The notes below the pieces were generated by a model that was not told the DNA's origin, did no database searches, and saw only the letters and a program-made list of their open reading frames with translations. Below, in pieces: positions 1 to 8,718 of a stretch of DNA of 64,000 bases. Location of the stretch: NCBI GenBank assembly GCA_937895845.1, contig CALBLK010000007.1, positions 1 through 64,000 on the forward strand, given 5' to 3'. Source of the DNA: an uncultured Prevotella sp. (GTDB lineage Bacteria; Bacteroidota; Bacteroidia; Bacteroidales; Bacteroidaceae). How positions within the stretch are numbered: the first letter of the stretch is position 1; every line of letters starts with the position of its first letter. A program made the translations under genes and the position numbers.

Positions 1-54
1 GTTATCCAACGACTTGCTTTTATACAAAATTAAAAGTCTGCTAATTTAAGGTAA

Positions 55-1395
55 ATGTCAACATATCTTTTGTCTGTAGAGCTGGCGCGACTAATAGGCG
101 AGGTTCAGTTTATGCCTCTTACGGCAGGTGCTATTATTGCAGGTGTGCTTGCTTGTCTTTTACTTGTAGTCTCTGGCTTCGCTTCTGGTTCTGAGATCGC
201 TTTTTTCTCATTGGGGCCAAATGAACTCAATGAGCTTTCAGAAAGCAAGTCCGAGAGGGACTTGAGCATTCTGAGATTGCGAGAGGATTCAGAGCGCGTA
301 TTGGCAACGATTTTGATAACTAATAATTTGGTCAACGTGACTATTATTATGTTATGCAATTATTTTTTCGCGCATTGGATAGACTTTGGTAATGCCTATT
401 GGTTGCAATTCATATTCATAACTGTGTTGCTTACTTTCCTCCTGTTGCTTTTTGGGGAAATCATGCCTAAGGTCTATTGTGGGCAGAATGCGTTGCCTTT
501 CTGCCGGAGAGCAGTTGGCTGCATCCTCCTTTGCCGAAAATTGTTTTACCCGTTGGAGACAGTGCTGTTGTATACCGGCGGAATAGCGGAAAAACTGATG
601 CGGAAAGAGAACCATGTCCTTAGTGTGAATGACTTGGAACAGGCTTTGGAACTGACAGATAAGGATGACATTAAGGATGAAAAGCGGATGCTGGAGGGCA
701 TTGTGCGTTTTGGGGATGAAACTGCTAAGGAAATCATGACGAGTAGGCAGGATGTAGTCGACCTGGATTTTAAGTCGAACTATGCAGAGGTGCTTCAAAG
801 TATCATAGAAAATAATTACTCGCGAATACCGGTCTATCAAGACAGTATTGACAATATACGTGGCGTGCTTTACATTAAGGACTTGATACCCCATTTGAAC
901 AAGCCGAAAACATTTAGGTGGCAATCGCTAATCCGCCCCCCCTATTTTGTGCCTGAGACAAAAAAAATAGATGACCTTCTTTGTGAATTTCAGGAGAACA
1001 AGGTGCATATTGCCATTGTTGTAGATGAGTTTGGCGGAACAAGTGGAATCGTCACTCTTGAGGATATCCTTGAAGAAATAGTAGGGGAGATTAACGACGA
1101 GTACGACGAGGATGCTAAAAACTATGTCTGTCTGAATGACCATACATACATCTTTGAGGGGAAAACTCTCCTGAGCGATTTTTGTAAAGTGATGAAGACT
1201 GCCTGTGTGGATTTTGAGATAACAGACAGTGACGCAGACACGCTCGCAGGACTGCTGCTGGAGATAAAGGGCGAGTTCCCGGTGCTTCACGAGTCTATGC
1301 ATTATCATGGGCTTGTTTTTGAGATATTGGAAATGGAGGAACATAGAATCTCTAAAGTAAAGGTTACTAAAGATGCAGAAAGGCAATCTCCTTGA
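55..1395 (+). CDS. gldE: GldE-like CBS-domain membrane protein (HlyC/CorC family)
   Basis: This 446-residue protein has the layout of the CNNM/CorC family. An N-terminal DUF21 membrane domain has hydrophobic segments at about residues 25-50, 88-108 and 118-138 and the conserved GEIMPK turn. Paired CBS domains follow (about 205-325), then a C-terminal CorC/HlyC transporter-associated domain (about 345-430). In Bacteroidetes this architecture is annotated GldE, named from gliding motility but kept in non-gliding members, where a role in cation homeostasis is plausible. The first ATG at 55 is used; the ATG at residue 20 is an alternative because the first membrane segment begins just after it. 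The family call is secure, the physiological role is inferred. Confidence 0.88.
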   Translation: MSTYLLSVELARLIGEVQFMPLTAGAIIAGVLACLLLVVSGFASGSEIAFFSLGPNELNELSESKSERDLSILRLREDSERVLATILITNNLVNVTIIMLCNYFFAHWIDFGNAYWLQFIFITVLLTFLLLLFGEIMPKVYCGQNALPFCRRAVGCILLCRKLFYPLETVLLYTGGIAEKLMRKENHVLSVNDLEQALELTDKDDIKDEKRMLEGIVRFGDETAKEIMTSRQDVVDLDFKSNYAEVLQSIIENNYSRIPVYQDSIDNIRGVLYIKDLIPHLNKPKTFRWQSLIRPPYFVPETKKIDDLLCEFQENKVHIAIVVDEFGGTSGIVTLEDILEEIVGEINDEYDEDAKNYVCLNDHTYIFEGKTLLSDFCKVMKTACVDFEITDSDADTLAGLLLEIKGEFPVLHESMHYHGLVFEILEMEEHRISKVKVTKDAERQSP

Positions 1396-1420
1396 ATGAG
1401 GGCGTTTCACTTCCTTTTAT

Positions 1421-1451
1421 TTTGTATTGTCTTTAGTTTGCACTATCTTTG
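1421..1451 (+). promoter_or_regulatory. Bacteroidetes-type promoter for the DMP19-like gene
   Basis: TTTG at 1421-1424 and TATCTTTG at 1444-1451 are separated by 19 bp, matching the Bacteroidetes -33/-7 consensus (TTTG, n19-21, TAnnTTTG). The -7 box ends only eight bases before the ATG at 1460, so the transcript should have almost no leader. Confidence 0.8.
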
Positions 1452-1459
1452 CAAACAAT

Positions 1460-2005
1460 ATGAAAATGGTTATCGTTAAAGACGCAGATTTGCGTGAGGC
1501 GGCAATGTCAGGAATGGATGAGTTCCTGCAAGTGTTTGTGAAGGCAGTGAAGGATGCCATAGGCGGAAAGCTGTCATCTGAAAATTTGGAGGAGCTAAAT
1601 GCTGATCAAATAACGTTGCTCGCTTACGATATTTTGCATAAAGAGGTGATGGATGGTGGATTTGTTCAGCTTATCCACAACGGATACGGGCCTTTTATCT
1701 TTCGGAATCCTTTTGCCAAGGTGCTCAAGCTTTGGGGGATGCGCTCGCTGTCGAAATTGATTTACGAAGCCCATACCCTTTTTGTCAAATACGGCGATGA
1801 AATTCAGCGTGACTGTTCTGACGATGAGTTTATGGCACTTTTCGAGCGTTATCCTGAATTTGACAGTCTTGATGATGCTTTTGTGGAAAATGAGGAAATG
1901 TGGACTGCGGAGATAGCCCATTACATAGACGGACATATTGACAATTTTGCCATGGTGGAACTTGAGCCTGGCAAGGAGGATGACGTTAACAAGCACTCAG
2001 AGTAA
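1460..2005 (+). CDS. DMP19-like (DUF4375) protein
   Basis: The 181-residue acidic protein resembles the DMP19/DUF4375 family. The pattern of helices, the central GGFVQLIHNGYG segment and the tryptophan/acid-rich C-terminal half are characteristic. The founding member, Neisseria DMP19, is described as a DNA mimic that binds a transcription factor; whether this protein does so is unknown. An ATG is not available further upstream without crossing the promoter, so the start is set at 1460 just after the -7 element. It ends three bases before smpB, so the two are probably co-transcribed. No signal peptide or membrane segment is visible. Confidence 0.7.
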   Translation: MKMVIVKDADLREAAMSGMDEFLQVFVKAVKDAIGGKLSSENLEELNADQITLLAYDILHKEVMDGGFVQLIHNGYGPFIFRNPFAKVLKLWGMRSLSKLIYEAHTLFVKYGDEIQRDCSDDEFMALFERYPEFDSLDDAFVENEEMWTAEIAHYIDGHIDNFAMVELEPGKEDDVNKHSE

Positions 2006-2008
2006 ACA

Positions 2009-2488
2009 ATGAACAAGGAAGAGGAACTGATCAGGAAAAAAAGCCCGGTGAATATCCGCAATAAGAAAGCATCGTTTGAATATTTCTTTATTGAGACGTA
2101 TACAGCCGGAATTGTTCTTACAGGAACAGAGATAAAGTCTATCAGACTGGGCAAGGCAAGTCTGGTGGATACTTATTGCTTTATCAACAATAGGGAGGTA
2201 TGGGTTAAGGGGATGAACATCTCGCCTTATTTTTATGGTTCTTACAATAACCATGAAGCCAAACGCGACCGCAAACTGCTGCTTACAAAACGCGAAATAG
2301 ATAAATTGGAAAGTGCAACGCGACAGACAGGTTACACCATTGTGCCCTTGTTGGTGTTTATAGACGAGCATGGCCGTGCCAAGATGGACATCGCGCTGTG
2401 TAAAGGAAAGAAGGAATATGACAAACGCCAGACGCTAAAAGAGAAGGAAGACAGGCGGGAGATGGACAGGGCCATGAAGCATTATTAG
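2009..2488 (+). CDS. smpB: SsrA-binding protein SmpB
   Basis: SmpB binds tmRNA and delivers it to stalled ribosomes for trans-translation. The 159-residue length fits the family. Hallmarks are the N-terminal beta-barrel with the segment GTEIKSIRLGKASLVDTY, the HEAKRDRKLLL region, and a basic C-terminal tail (KEKEDRREMDRAMKH) that enters the decoding centre. It starts three bases after the DMP19-like gene and lies 32 bases before metH, so the three probably share a transcript. Confidence 0.96.
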   Translation: MNKEEELIRKKSPVNIRNKKASFEYFFIETYTAGIVLTGTEIKSIRLGKASLVDTYCFINNREVWVKGMNISPYFYGSYNNHEAKRDRKLLLTKREIDKLESATRQTGYTIVPLLVFIDEHGRAKMDIALCKGKKEYDKRQTLKEKEDRREMDRAMKHY

Positions 2489-2520
2489 CTTGAGATCAAG
2501 GCTAACGGAAAGAGCGAAGC

Positions 2521-5292
2521 ATGCGGAAGAAACAGAATATGAAGACACTGAAAACTTTGGCTGAAGAGAGAATCCTTGTCCTTGACGGTGCTATGGGAAC
2601 CATGATTCAGCAATATGGTTTGACCGAGGATGACTTTCGCGGTGACCAATTCTCTGCGGTGCAAGGACTGATGAAGGGTAACAATGATATGCTCAATATC
2701 ACTTGTCCCAATGTTATCACTGATATCCATTGCAAGTATTTAGAGGCTGGAGCCGATATCATAACAACGAACACATTTAACAGCCAGCGTGTCTCGCAAG
2801 CCGATTACGGTTTGGAGAAAAATTGTTGGGATATGGCTTACTGTGGCGCAAAGATAGCCCGAGAGGCTGCCGATAGCTATTCCTCTGCTGAAAAGCCTCG
2901 TTTTGTCGCAGGGTCTGTCGGGCCGACAAACAAAGCCTGCTCAATGAGCCCGGATGTGAGCAATCCTTCGGCTCGAAACATCACTTATGATGAACTGTAT
3001 GACGCCTATTCTGAGCAGATAGACGCCTTGGTGCACGGAGGTGTTGACATATTGCTTGTTGAGACGATTTTTGACACACTGAATGCAAAGGCTGCAATAG
3101 GTGCTGCTGTTGAAACCATGGCAAAAAATGGTGTCAGCTTGCCTTTGATGCTGTCGGTTACTATTAGTGACTTGAATGGCAGGACGCTGAGCGGTCAGAC
3201 ACTTGACGCTTTCTTGGCCAGTGTCAGTTCCTTTCCCATTTTTTCTGTTGGCCTAAACTGTTCTTTTGGAGCTCGGCAGATGAAACCGTTCTTGAGAGAA
3301 CTCTCTCGTCGGGCTTCGTGCTTTGTAAGTGCATATCCAAATGCGGGACTGCCTAACAGTATGGGACAGTATGATGAGACCCCATTGTCTATGGCTATGC
3401 AAATCAAAGAGTTCATAGATGAGGGATTGGTGAATATTATAGGAGGATGCTGTGGTACGACAGATGCTTTTATCCGTGAGTACCTTCCACTTGTCAGAGG
3501 CAAGGCGCCGCGCAAGCCACAGCCTCCGTTAATGGCTATGCAACTTTCCGGTTTGGAACCCCTTGTCGTTACCCGGCATTCTATGTTTGTCAATGTAGGT
3601 GAACGTTGCAATGTGTCGGGGTCGCGTAAATTCTTGCGGCTTATCAAGGACAAGCAATATGATGAGGCATTGGGTATAGCCCGCAAGCAGGTGGAGGATG
3701 GCGCGCAGGTGATAGACATCAATATGGACGATGGGCTGTTAGATGCCAAGGCTGAAATGCAAACCTTCTTGAATTTGGTGGCTTCAGAGCCTGACATAGC
3801 GCGAGTGCCTGTCATGATTGACTCCTCAGATTGGAACGTGATAGAAACTGGGCTGAAGTGTGTCCAGGGTAAGTCCATCGTCAATTCCATCTCTCTGAAG
3901 GAAGGTGAGAGCGTTTTCTTGGCTCATGCCAGGCGTGTCTTGCATTTTGGTGCGGCTGTTGTCGTGATGTGCTTCGATGAGCAAGGGCAGGCTACTACTT
4001 ATGAACGGCGCATAGAGATTGCTGAAAGGGCCTATGGCCTGTTGACAAAGAAGGCCGGCATGAACCCCTGTGATATCATATTCGACCCTAATGTGCTTGC
4101 CATTGCGACTGGTATGGAGGAACACGATGCCTACGCCCTTGATTTTATCCGGGCGACAGGCTGGATAAAGAAAAATCTTCCAGGAGTCCATGTCAGTGGT
4201 GGCGTGAGCAACCTGTCGTTCTCTTTTCGGGGAAACAATTATATTCGTGAGGCTATGCATGCCGTGTTTCTCTATCATGCCATTTCAAGGGGAATGGACT
4301 TTGGTATAGTAAATCCCAATGCCAAAGTGGCTTATGGAGATATCCCTCCATCCCAACTTGAGGTGATTGAGGATGTGATTTTATGCAGGAAGCCAAACGC
4401 TTCCGAACGCTTGGTTGATTTGGCCAACACTTTGAAAAGTGAAGAAGACCAGAACAAGGAGCCTCTGCACCGTAAGGAACCCTCCGTAAATGGAACTTGG
4501 CGTGCCCGGCCGTTGGATGAAAGAATAGCCTGTGCCTTGGTTAAGGGGATTGGTGACTATTTGAAAGCAGACCTGGCTGAGGCCATCCAGACTTATCCCA
4601 ATGCTGTCAGTATCATAGAGGGGCCGTTGATGCAAGGAATGAACACGGTTGGAAAACTTTTTGGTTGTGGCAAAATGTTTTTGCCGCAGGTCGTTAAGTC
4701 AGCCAGAACCATGAAGCAAGCAGTGTCCATTCTCCAGCCTTACATAGAGGCCGAGAATGCCGAGGGCGGAGCCAAGGCGGGGAAAGTGCTGCTGGCCACC
4801 GTAAAAGGTGATGTCCATGATATTGGAAAAAACATCGTCTCGGTTGTAATGACATGCAATAACTTTGAGGTTATTGATATGGGGGTGATGGTCCCGGCAG
4901 AACAGATTGTGAGCAAGGCCATAAGCGAGAATGTTGATATTATAGGGTTGAGTGGCTTGATTACCCCCAGCTTGGAGGAAATGGTACACGTGGCTTGCGA
5001 AATGGAGCGGGCTGGCCTTGACATTCCCATAATGATAGGTGGTGCTACTACCAGTGAGATGCATGTGGCTATTAAGGTTGCGCCTGTTTATCATGGACTT
5101 GTTGTGTGGATGAAGGATGCCTCCCAAAATGCGCTTGCTGCAGCCAGGTTACTGAACCCTCAAACCAAGGAGAGGTACAGGGTGGAGATAGATGAAAACT
5201 ACCGGCAGCTCAGGGATGTGTACGAGCAAGAGCAAAAGCAGTTGCGGTCGCTTGATGAGGCGCGTAACAACAAGTTGAATCTGTTCTCTTGA
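2521..5292 (+). CDS. metH: Cobalamin-dependent methionine synthase, lacking the reactivation domain
   Basis: MetH transfers methyl from 5-methyl-THF to homocysteine through cobalamin. Domains in order are: homocysteine methyltransferase (about 10-330; zinc ligands Cys247, Cys310 and Cys311), pterin-binding (about 355-620), the B12 cap helices (about 665-750) and the Rossmann B12 domain with the cobalt-ligand motif DVHDIGKN (His766). The protein stops at residue 923, right after the B12 domain. The roughly 300-residue AdoMet-binding reactivation domain of the E. coli enzyme is absent. The reading frame ends cleanly, so this is probably a natural short form that needs a separate reactivase. The ATG at residue 7 is an alternative start. 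No cobalamin riboswitch fits in the 32-bp upstream gap. Confidence 0.95.
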   Translation: MRKKQNMKTLKTLAEERILVLDGAMGTMIQQYGLTEDDFRGDQFSAVQGLMKGNNDMLNITCPNVITDIHCKYLEAGADIITTNTFNSQRVSQADYGLEKNCWDMAYCGAKIAREAADSYSSAEKPRFVAGSVGPTNKACSMSPDVSNPSARNITYDELYDAYSEQIDALVHGGVDILLVETIFDTLNAKAAIGAAVETMAKNGVSLPLMLSVTISDLNGRTLSGQTLDAFLASVSSFPIFSVGLNCSFGARQMKPFLRELSRRASCFVSAYPNAGLPNSMGQYDETPLSMAMQIKEFIDEGLVNIIGGCCGTTDAFIREYLPLVRGKAPRKPQPPLMAMQLSGLEPLVVTRHSMFVNVGERCNVSGSRKFLRLIKDKQYDEALGIARKQVEDGAQVIDINMDDGLLDAKAEMQTFLNLVASEPDIARVPVMIDSSDWNVIETGLKCVQGKSIVNSISLKEGESVFLAHARRVLHFGAAVVVMCFDEQGQATTYERRIEIAERAYGLLTKKAGMNPCDIIFDPNVLAIATGMEEHDAYALDFIRATGWIKKNLPGVHVSGGVSNLSFSFRGNNYIREAMHAVFLYHAISRGMDFGIVNPNAKVAYGDIPPSQLEVIEDVILCRKPNASERLVDLANTLKSEEDQNKEPLHRKEPSVNGTWRARPLDERIACALVKGIGDYLKADLAEAIQTYPNAVSIIEGPLMQGMNTVGKLFGCGKMFLPQVVKSARTMKQAVSILQPYIEAENAEGGAKAGKVLLATVKGDVHDIGKNIVSVVMTCNNFEVIDMGVMVPAEQIVSKAISENVDIIGLSGLITPSLEEMVHVACEMERAGLDIPIMIGGATTSEMHVAIKVAPVYHGLVVWMKDASQNALAAARLLNPQTKERYRVEIDENYRQLRDVYEQEQKQLRSLDEARNNKLNLFS

Positions 5293-5338
5293 GCTGCCCT
5301 TAATAGATAAAATGGTGTAAAATTTGGAGAAGTGAAAT

Positions 5339-5971
5339 ATGAAGAAAATAAAAAATATTCTGTTTGACCTGGGCGGTGTGATTATGACTATAGACCAGAA
5401 CCAGGCAGTCGCCCGTTTCCGGGAGCTTGGCTTGGCTGATGCAGCTGAGCGACTTGACCCTTACACACAAGGTGGTATTTTCGGTGACTTGGAGCGAGGA
5501 ACTATTGATGCAGAAACTTTTTGCCATGAGTTGAGCGAGATGGTTGGACGTAATTTGACCTTAGAACAGTGCGAGTATGCATGGCGTGGATACTGCCGTG
5601 AGGTGCCCCAACGTAATCTTGACACCCTTGTGCGATTGCGCCATGAGGGTTATCGTCTTGTCTTGTTGTCAAATACCAATCCGTTTATGATGAATTGGGC
5701 GATGAGTGACAAGTTTGATGGAAACGGCCATCCTCTGTCCTATTATATGGATGCTTGTTACCTCAGCTATAAGTGCAAGGTGATGAAACCAGACAAGATG
5801 TTCTTCCGTAAGGTGATACAGGCAGAAAGACTTGCCTGTGACGAGACTCTTTTTGTGGATGATGGGCCGTACAACGTCGCTGCGGCCAGTGAGTTGGGGA
5901 TAAAGACTTTCTGTCCGAAGAACGGAGAGGACTGGACTCTGAAAATAGACAACTGCTTAAATGTAGAGTGA
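5339..5971 (+). CDS. HAD-superfamily phosphatase (YihX-like)
   Basis: A 210-residue haloacid-dehalogenase-fold hydrolase. Motif I is FDLGGV with nucleophile Asp10, motif II is LLSNTNP (Ser111), motif III has Lys150 (KPDK) and motif IV is VDDG (Asp174/175). The second motif-I aspartate is replaced by glycine, as in the YihX branch, which acts on sugar phosphates such as glucose-1-phosphate; the substrate here is unknown. A purine-rich GGAGAAG precedes the ATG. Its stop overlaps the beginning of the next gene, suggesting translational coupling. Confidence 0.85.
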   Translation: MKKIKNILFDLGGVIMTIDQNQAVARFRELGLADAAERLDPYTQGGIFGDLERGTIDAETFCHELSEMVGRNLTLEQCEYAWRGYCREVPQRNLDTLVRLRHEGYRLVLLSNTNPFMMNWAMSDKFDGNGHPLSYYMDACYLSYKCKVMKPDKMFFRKVIQAERLACDETLFVDDGPYNVAAASELGIKTFCPKNGEDWTLKIDNCLNVE

Positions 5972-5973
5972 TA

Positions 5974-7491
5974 ATGGAAAGAAGGGTGTGTTTAAAATCA
6001 ATTTTTTTCACGGGTATGGCCGTCACATTGCTGCTAATGATGGTCCCGGTGCATATGTTTTCCCAGGCCAAGCGCGAATTTAGAGGAGCCTGGATTCAGT
6101 GTGTCAACGGACAGTTCCAAGGACTGTCCACCCAAAAAATGCAGGAGACGCTAAGCTATCAACTTGACGAGCTGCAAAAAGACGGAGTAAATGCCATCAT
6201 CTTTCAGGTGCGTCCTGAGTGTGATGCCCTGTACCCCAGTCCTTATGAGCCTTGGAGCCGTTTCCTGACCGGTGTACAGGGCAAGGCCCCGCAACCTTAT
6301 TGGGACCCATTGCAATGGATGGTTGACCAGTGCCATCGGCGTGGAATGGAACTTCATGCATGGATAAATCCCTATCGGGCCAAAACGAAAGGAACAACGT
6401 CTCTGGCAGCCAACCATATTGCCATTACTCATCCCGAACGGGTTTTCGCCTATGACAACCAGTACATTATGAATCCCGGCGTTCCCGAAAACAGAGAATA
6501 TATATGTCGGGTGGTTGGGGATATCCTTCGCCGCTACGATGTAGACGGTCTGCATATTGATGACTACTTTTACCCCTATCCTGTTGCTGGCGAACGCATT
6601 CCCGATGATGACCAGTTCCGTATCTATTCAAATGGAATCTCTGACAAGGGTGACTGGCGGCGTTATAACGTTAATCTGTTTATTAAGGAGTTGCATGACA
6701 CGATAGCGGCAGTTAAGCCATGGGTCAAATTTGGTGTGTCTCCTTTTGGCATTTACCGTAACAGGCAGAATGCAGCGTTAGGTAGTAACACCAGAGGACT
6801 GCAAAATTATGATGACCTTTATGCGGATGTCTTGCTGTGGGTTAACAACGGGTGGATTGATTATTGTGTGCCACAGCTTTATTGGCAGATAGGTCATTCG
6901 ACAGCAGATTACAAAACGTTGCTGTCATGGTGGGACAGATACGCTTCAAAGCGCCCGCTATATATAGGCGAGGATGTTGAGCGAACGGCTAAGTTTGCCG
7001 ACTTGTCCAATCCCAACAGCAATCAGATGCCTGCCAAGTTCGCTCTCCGCCAGCAGATGGCGCATGTTGATGGCGCAGTTCTGTGGTATGCCAAGGCTGT
7101 GGTTGATGACATTGGCAACTACGGCACCATGCTTCGCAATGTTTATTGGCGATATCCGGCCCTTCAGCCCTTGATGCCTTTCATAGACAACAAGGCCCCT
7201 CGTAAAGTCAGAAAGCTGAAAGCAATTTTCGCAGATGGTGATTATGTGCTGTTTTGGACTGCCCCTAAAGGGCATGGGTGGCGTGACCAGGCTGTAAAAT
7301 ACGTTGTCTATCGGTTTGCTCCGGGTGAGAAAGCCGATCTCTCGTCACCCGCACATATCATGGCTGTCACGACCGACACCTATTACCGTCTCCCCTATGT
7401 TGATGGAAAGGTAAAATATACTTATGTGGTGACAGCCCTTGACCGTCTTCAAAATGAGAGCAAGGGGGTGAGAAAAAAGATTAAGCTATAG
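5974..7491 (+). CDS. Secreted GHL10/DUF187 family glycoside hydrolase
   Basis: The protein has an N-terminal signal peptide (about residues 1-30) and then a GHL10 (DUF187, YngK-like) TIM-barrel domain over about 35-350. Typical segments are the REFRGAWI start, the FQVRPECDALY strand, HAWINPYRA, the VDGLHIDDYFYPYP loop and FGVSPFG. The last about 85 residues look like a fibronectin-III-type module. Family members are predicted to cleave peptidoglycan-type or other polysaccharides outside the cytoplasm. The ATG at 5974 is preferred to the GTG at 5968; both are within a few bases of the HAD stop. Substrate is not determinable from sequence. Confidence 0.88.
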   Translation: MERRVCLKSIFFTGMAVTLLLMMVPVHMFSQAKREFRGAWIQCVNGQFQGLSTQKMQETLSYQLDELQKDGVNAIIFQVRPECDALYPSPYEPWSRFLTGVQGKAPQPYWDPLQWMVDQCHRRGMELHAWINPYRAKTKGTTSLAANHIAITHPERVFAYDNQYIMNPGVPENREYICRVVGDILRRYDVDGLHIDDYFYPYPVAGERIPDDDQFRIYSNGISDKGDWRRYNVNLFIKELHDTIAAVKPWVKFGVSPFGIYRNRQNAALGSNTRGLQNYDDLYADVLLWVNNGWIDYCVPQLYWQIGHSTADYKTLLSWWDRYASKRPLYIGEDVERTAKFADLSNPNSNQMPAKFALRQQMAHVDGAVLWYAKAVVDDIGNYGTMLRNVYWRYPALQPLMPFIDNKAPRKVRKLKAIFADGDYVLFWTAPKGHGWRDQAVKYVVYRFAPGEKADLSSPAHIMAVTTDTYYRLPYVDGKVKYTYVVTALDRLQNESKGVRKKIKL

Positions 7492-7518
7492 AAGCCTGCT
7501 TCATCGGCAGATACAGTA

Positions 7519-7572
7519 TGGGGGGGCACATATCTTTGTTTGCAAGGCCCGAAGGTATGTGCCCCCCATCTT
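7519..7572. terminator. Hairpin between convergent genes
   Basis: A stem of about 14 bp pairs ATGGGGGGGCACATA (one bulged G) with TATGTGCCCCCCAT. The right arm is followed by CTTTTA. It lies between the GHL10 gene and the convergent gene at 7616-8056 and probably ends transcription from both sides. Confidence 0.65.
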
Positions 7573-7615
7573 TTATCCCTAAAATGCCTGTTTCTGTCTG
7601 ATGGCTGATTTGGAT

Positions 7616-8056
7616 TTATTCCTTCATGAGCTTGTCCAAAAAGGTGTCCAGATCCTTGTCCAAGTCTTGCATCATGTCTGGGTCAATGATAACTGTGTCA
7701 TTGTCAACGACATACAGTTCGGCAACAGCCTCTTTTTCTTCGTCTTCCAAGACAAATGAGAATGGCTGTAAAATTGACATTTTCTCAATTTCAGCTTTCT
7801 CTTTTTCTATGCACTTTCTGATAGGTCTTGCCACAGACTCATAAAAGTCTTCGTCCTTATTTCCTATCCACTGTTCAATAACCGAGCGCGTAATCTCGTG
7901 GTCGTCATCATCATAAGCCACCAGCTCGCCACTTTCCTGGTTGACGCGCAAATGGATGTCTGTAAGGACTGTTGCCTCGATGGATGGAGGGAATTTGTCT
8001 GCCACTTTGCTTATGGCCCGCTCAATCTGTTGTAAAGTTTGCTCTGTTGCTTTCAT
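7616..8056 (-). CDS. Conserved hypothetical acidic protein
   Basis: A 146-residue soluble, strongly acidic protein without signal peptide. The N-terminal half is helical, the middle carries DDDDHEITRSVIEQW and the C-terminal end is rich in Asp. I do not recognise the family with certainty; it resembles short conserved proteins of Bacteroidales. The start is set at the ATG at 8056 (MKATEQ) rather than the upstream ATG, because the promoter and the sequence pattern fit it. It stands alone on its strand, divergent from the rnf operon. Confidence 0.72.
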   Translation of the reverse strand: MKATEQTLQQIERAISKVADKFPPSIEATVLTDIHLRVNQESGELVAYDDDDHEITRSVIEQWIGNKDEDFYESVARPIRKCIEKEKAEIEKMSILQPFSFVLEDEEKEAVAELYVVDNDTVIIDPDMMQDLDKDLDTFLDKLMKE

Positions 8057-8127
8057 GTTGAAAAGTTTGAATGGCAATGGACGATTTTCCGTAAGCCTGT
8101 GTTTGTATGGCTTGGCGTTACAGTTGG

Positions 8128-8158
8128 CAAAAATATAAAAAGATTTGGGAACCGCAAA
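8128..8158 (-). promoter_or_regulatory. Promoter for the 7616-8056 gene
   Basis: On the minus strand a -7 box TATTTTTG (8135-8128) and a -33 TTTG (8158-8155) are separated by 19 bp, a full Bacteroidetes match. The leader to the ATG at 8056 is about 65 nt. Confidence 0.75.
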
Positions 8159-8195
8159 CGATTACGAATAAAAAAGAGAAAGAAAGATTTTATTA

Positions 8196-8227
8196 TTTGT
8201 GTGTTTCGGAAGATAATGTTACCTTTG
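8196..8227 (+). promoter_or_regulatory. Promoter for the rseC-rnf operon
   Basis: TTTG at 8196-8199 and TACCTTTG at 8220-8227 are separated by 20 bp. The leader to the ATG of rseC at 8277 is about 45 nt. It faces away from the promoter at 8128-8158. Confidence 0.8.
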
Positions 8228-8276
8228 CAACATATCGGCCTTCGTAACGGTGGCTTTTTGATGGATTAGAATAAAC

Positions 8277-8699
8277 ATGAATGGCAAAATAGAACACTCG
8301 GGCATTGTGGACTCCATCCAAACCGGAAAGGCTTGTGTGCGTTTGTTTCAGACATCTGCTTGTGCCTCATGCAAGGCGGCACGCCATTGTAATGCTTCTG
8401 ATGTTAGGGAAAAAATTGTTGAGGTGGACATTCCTCAAGGCATTGGCGAGTTGAAAGTGGGCGATGCCGTCCGGGTGTCGGCTTCTGAAGCTGTGATGTG
8501 GCGTACGCTCTTTTGGTGTTTCGGTCTCCCTTTTCTGCTTGTTGTCAGTGTTCTGTTTCTGGCGACTTTCCTTGGCTGTGAAGAACTTGTTAGTGCTCTC
8601 TGTTCTTTGTCCGTCCTTTTTCCCTATTACTTGTTTCTCTATCTGTCGCGCAAAATGATTGGCCGTCAGATAGTCTTTTTATTGGAAAAGCAAAATTAA
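8277..8699 (+). CDS. rseC: RseC/MucC family membrane protein
   Basis: A 140-residue member of the SoxR-reducing/RseC family. It has an N-terminal soluble part with a cysteine cluster (CASCKAARHC, about residues 29-38), probably a metal or redox site, and two membrane helices at about 78-98 and 102-122. In Bacteroidales this gene leads the rnf operon, as here. It is thought to help assemble or connect the Rnf/Rsx electron-transfer complex. The next gene starts 19 bases downstream. Confidence 0.9.
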   Translation: MNGKIEHSGIVDSIQTGKACVRLFQTSACASCKAARHCNASDVREKIVEVDIPQGIGELKVGDAVRVSASEAVMWRTLFWCFGLPFLLVVSVLFLATFLGCEELVSALCSLSVLFPYYLFLYLSRKMIGRQIVFLLEKQN

Positions 8700-8718
8700 C
8701 TAATACAAATCAAAAAAA

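Noticed and set aside
1..54. Possible 3' end of ssb before gldE
   Set aside because: In Bacteroidetes ssb often precedes gldE and one frame reads NDLLLY, near the NDLPF tail, but only 15 codons are present and the match needs a frameshift. Not supported.
5339..5971. HAD protein inactivated by the missing second aspartate of motif I
   Set aside because: The DLGG/DLGN form is normal for the YihX branch, which is active.
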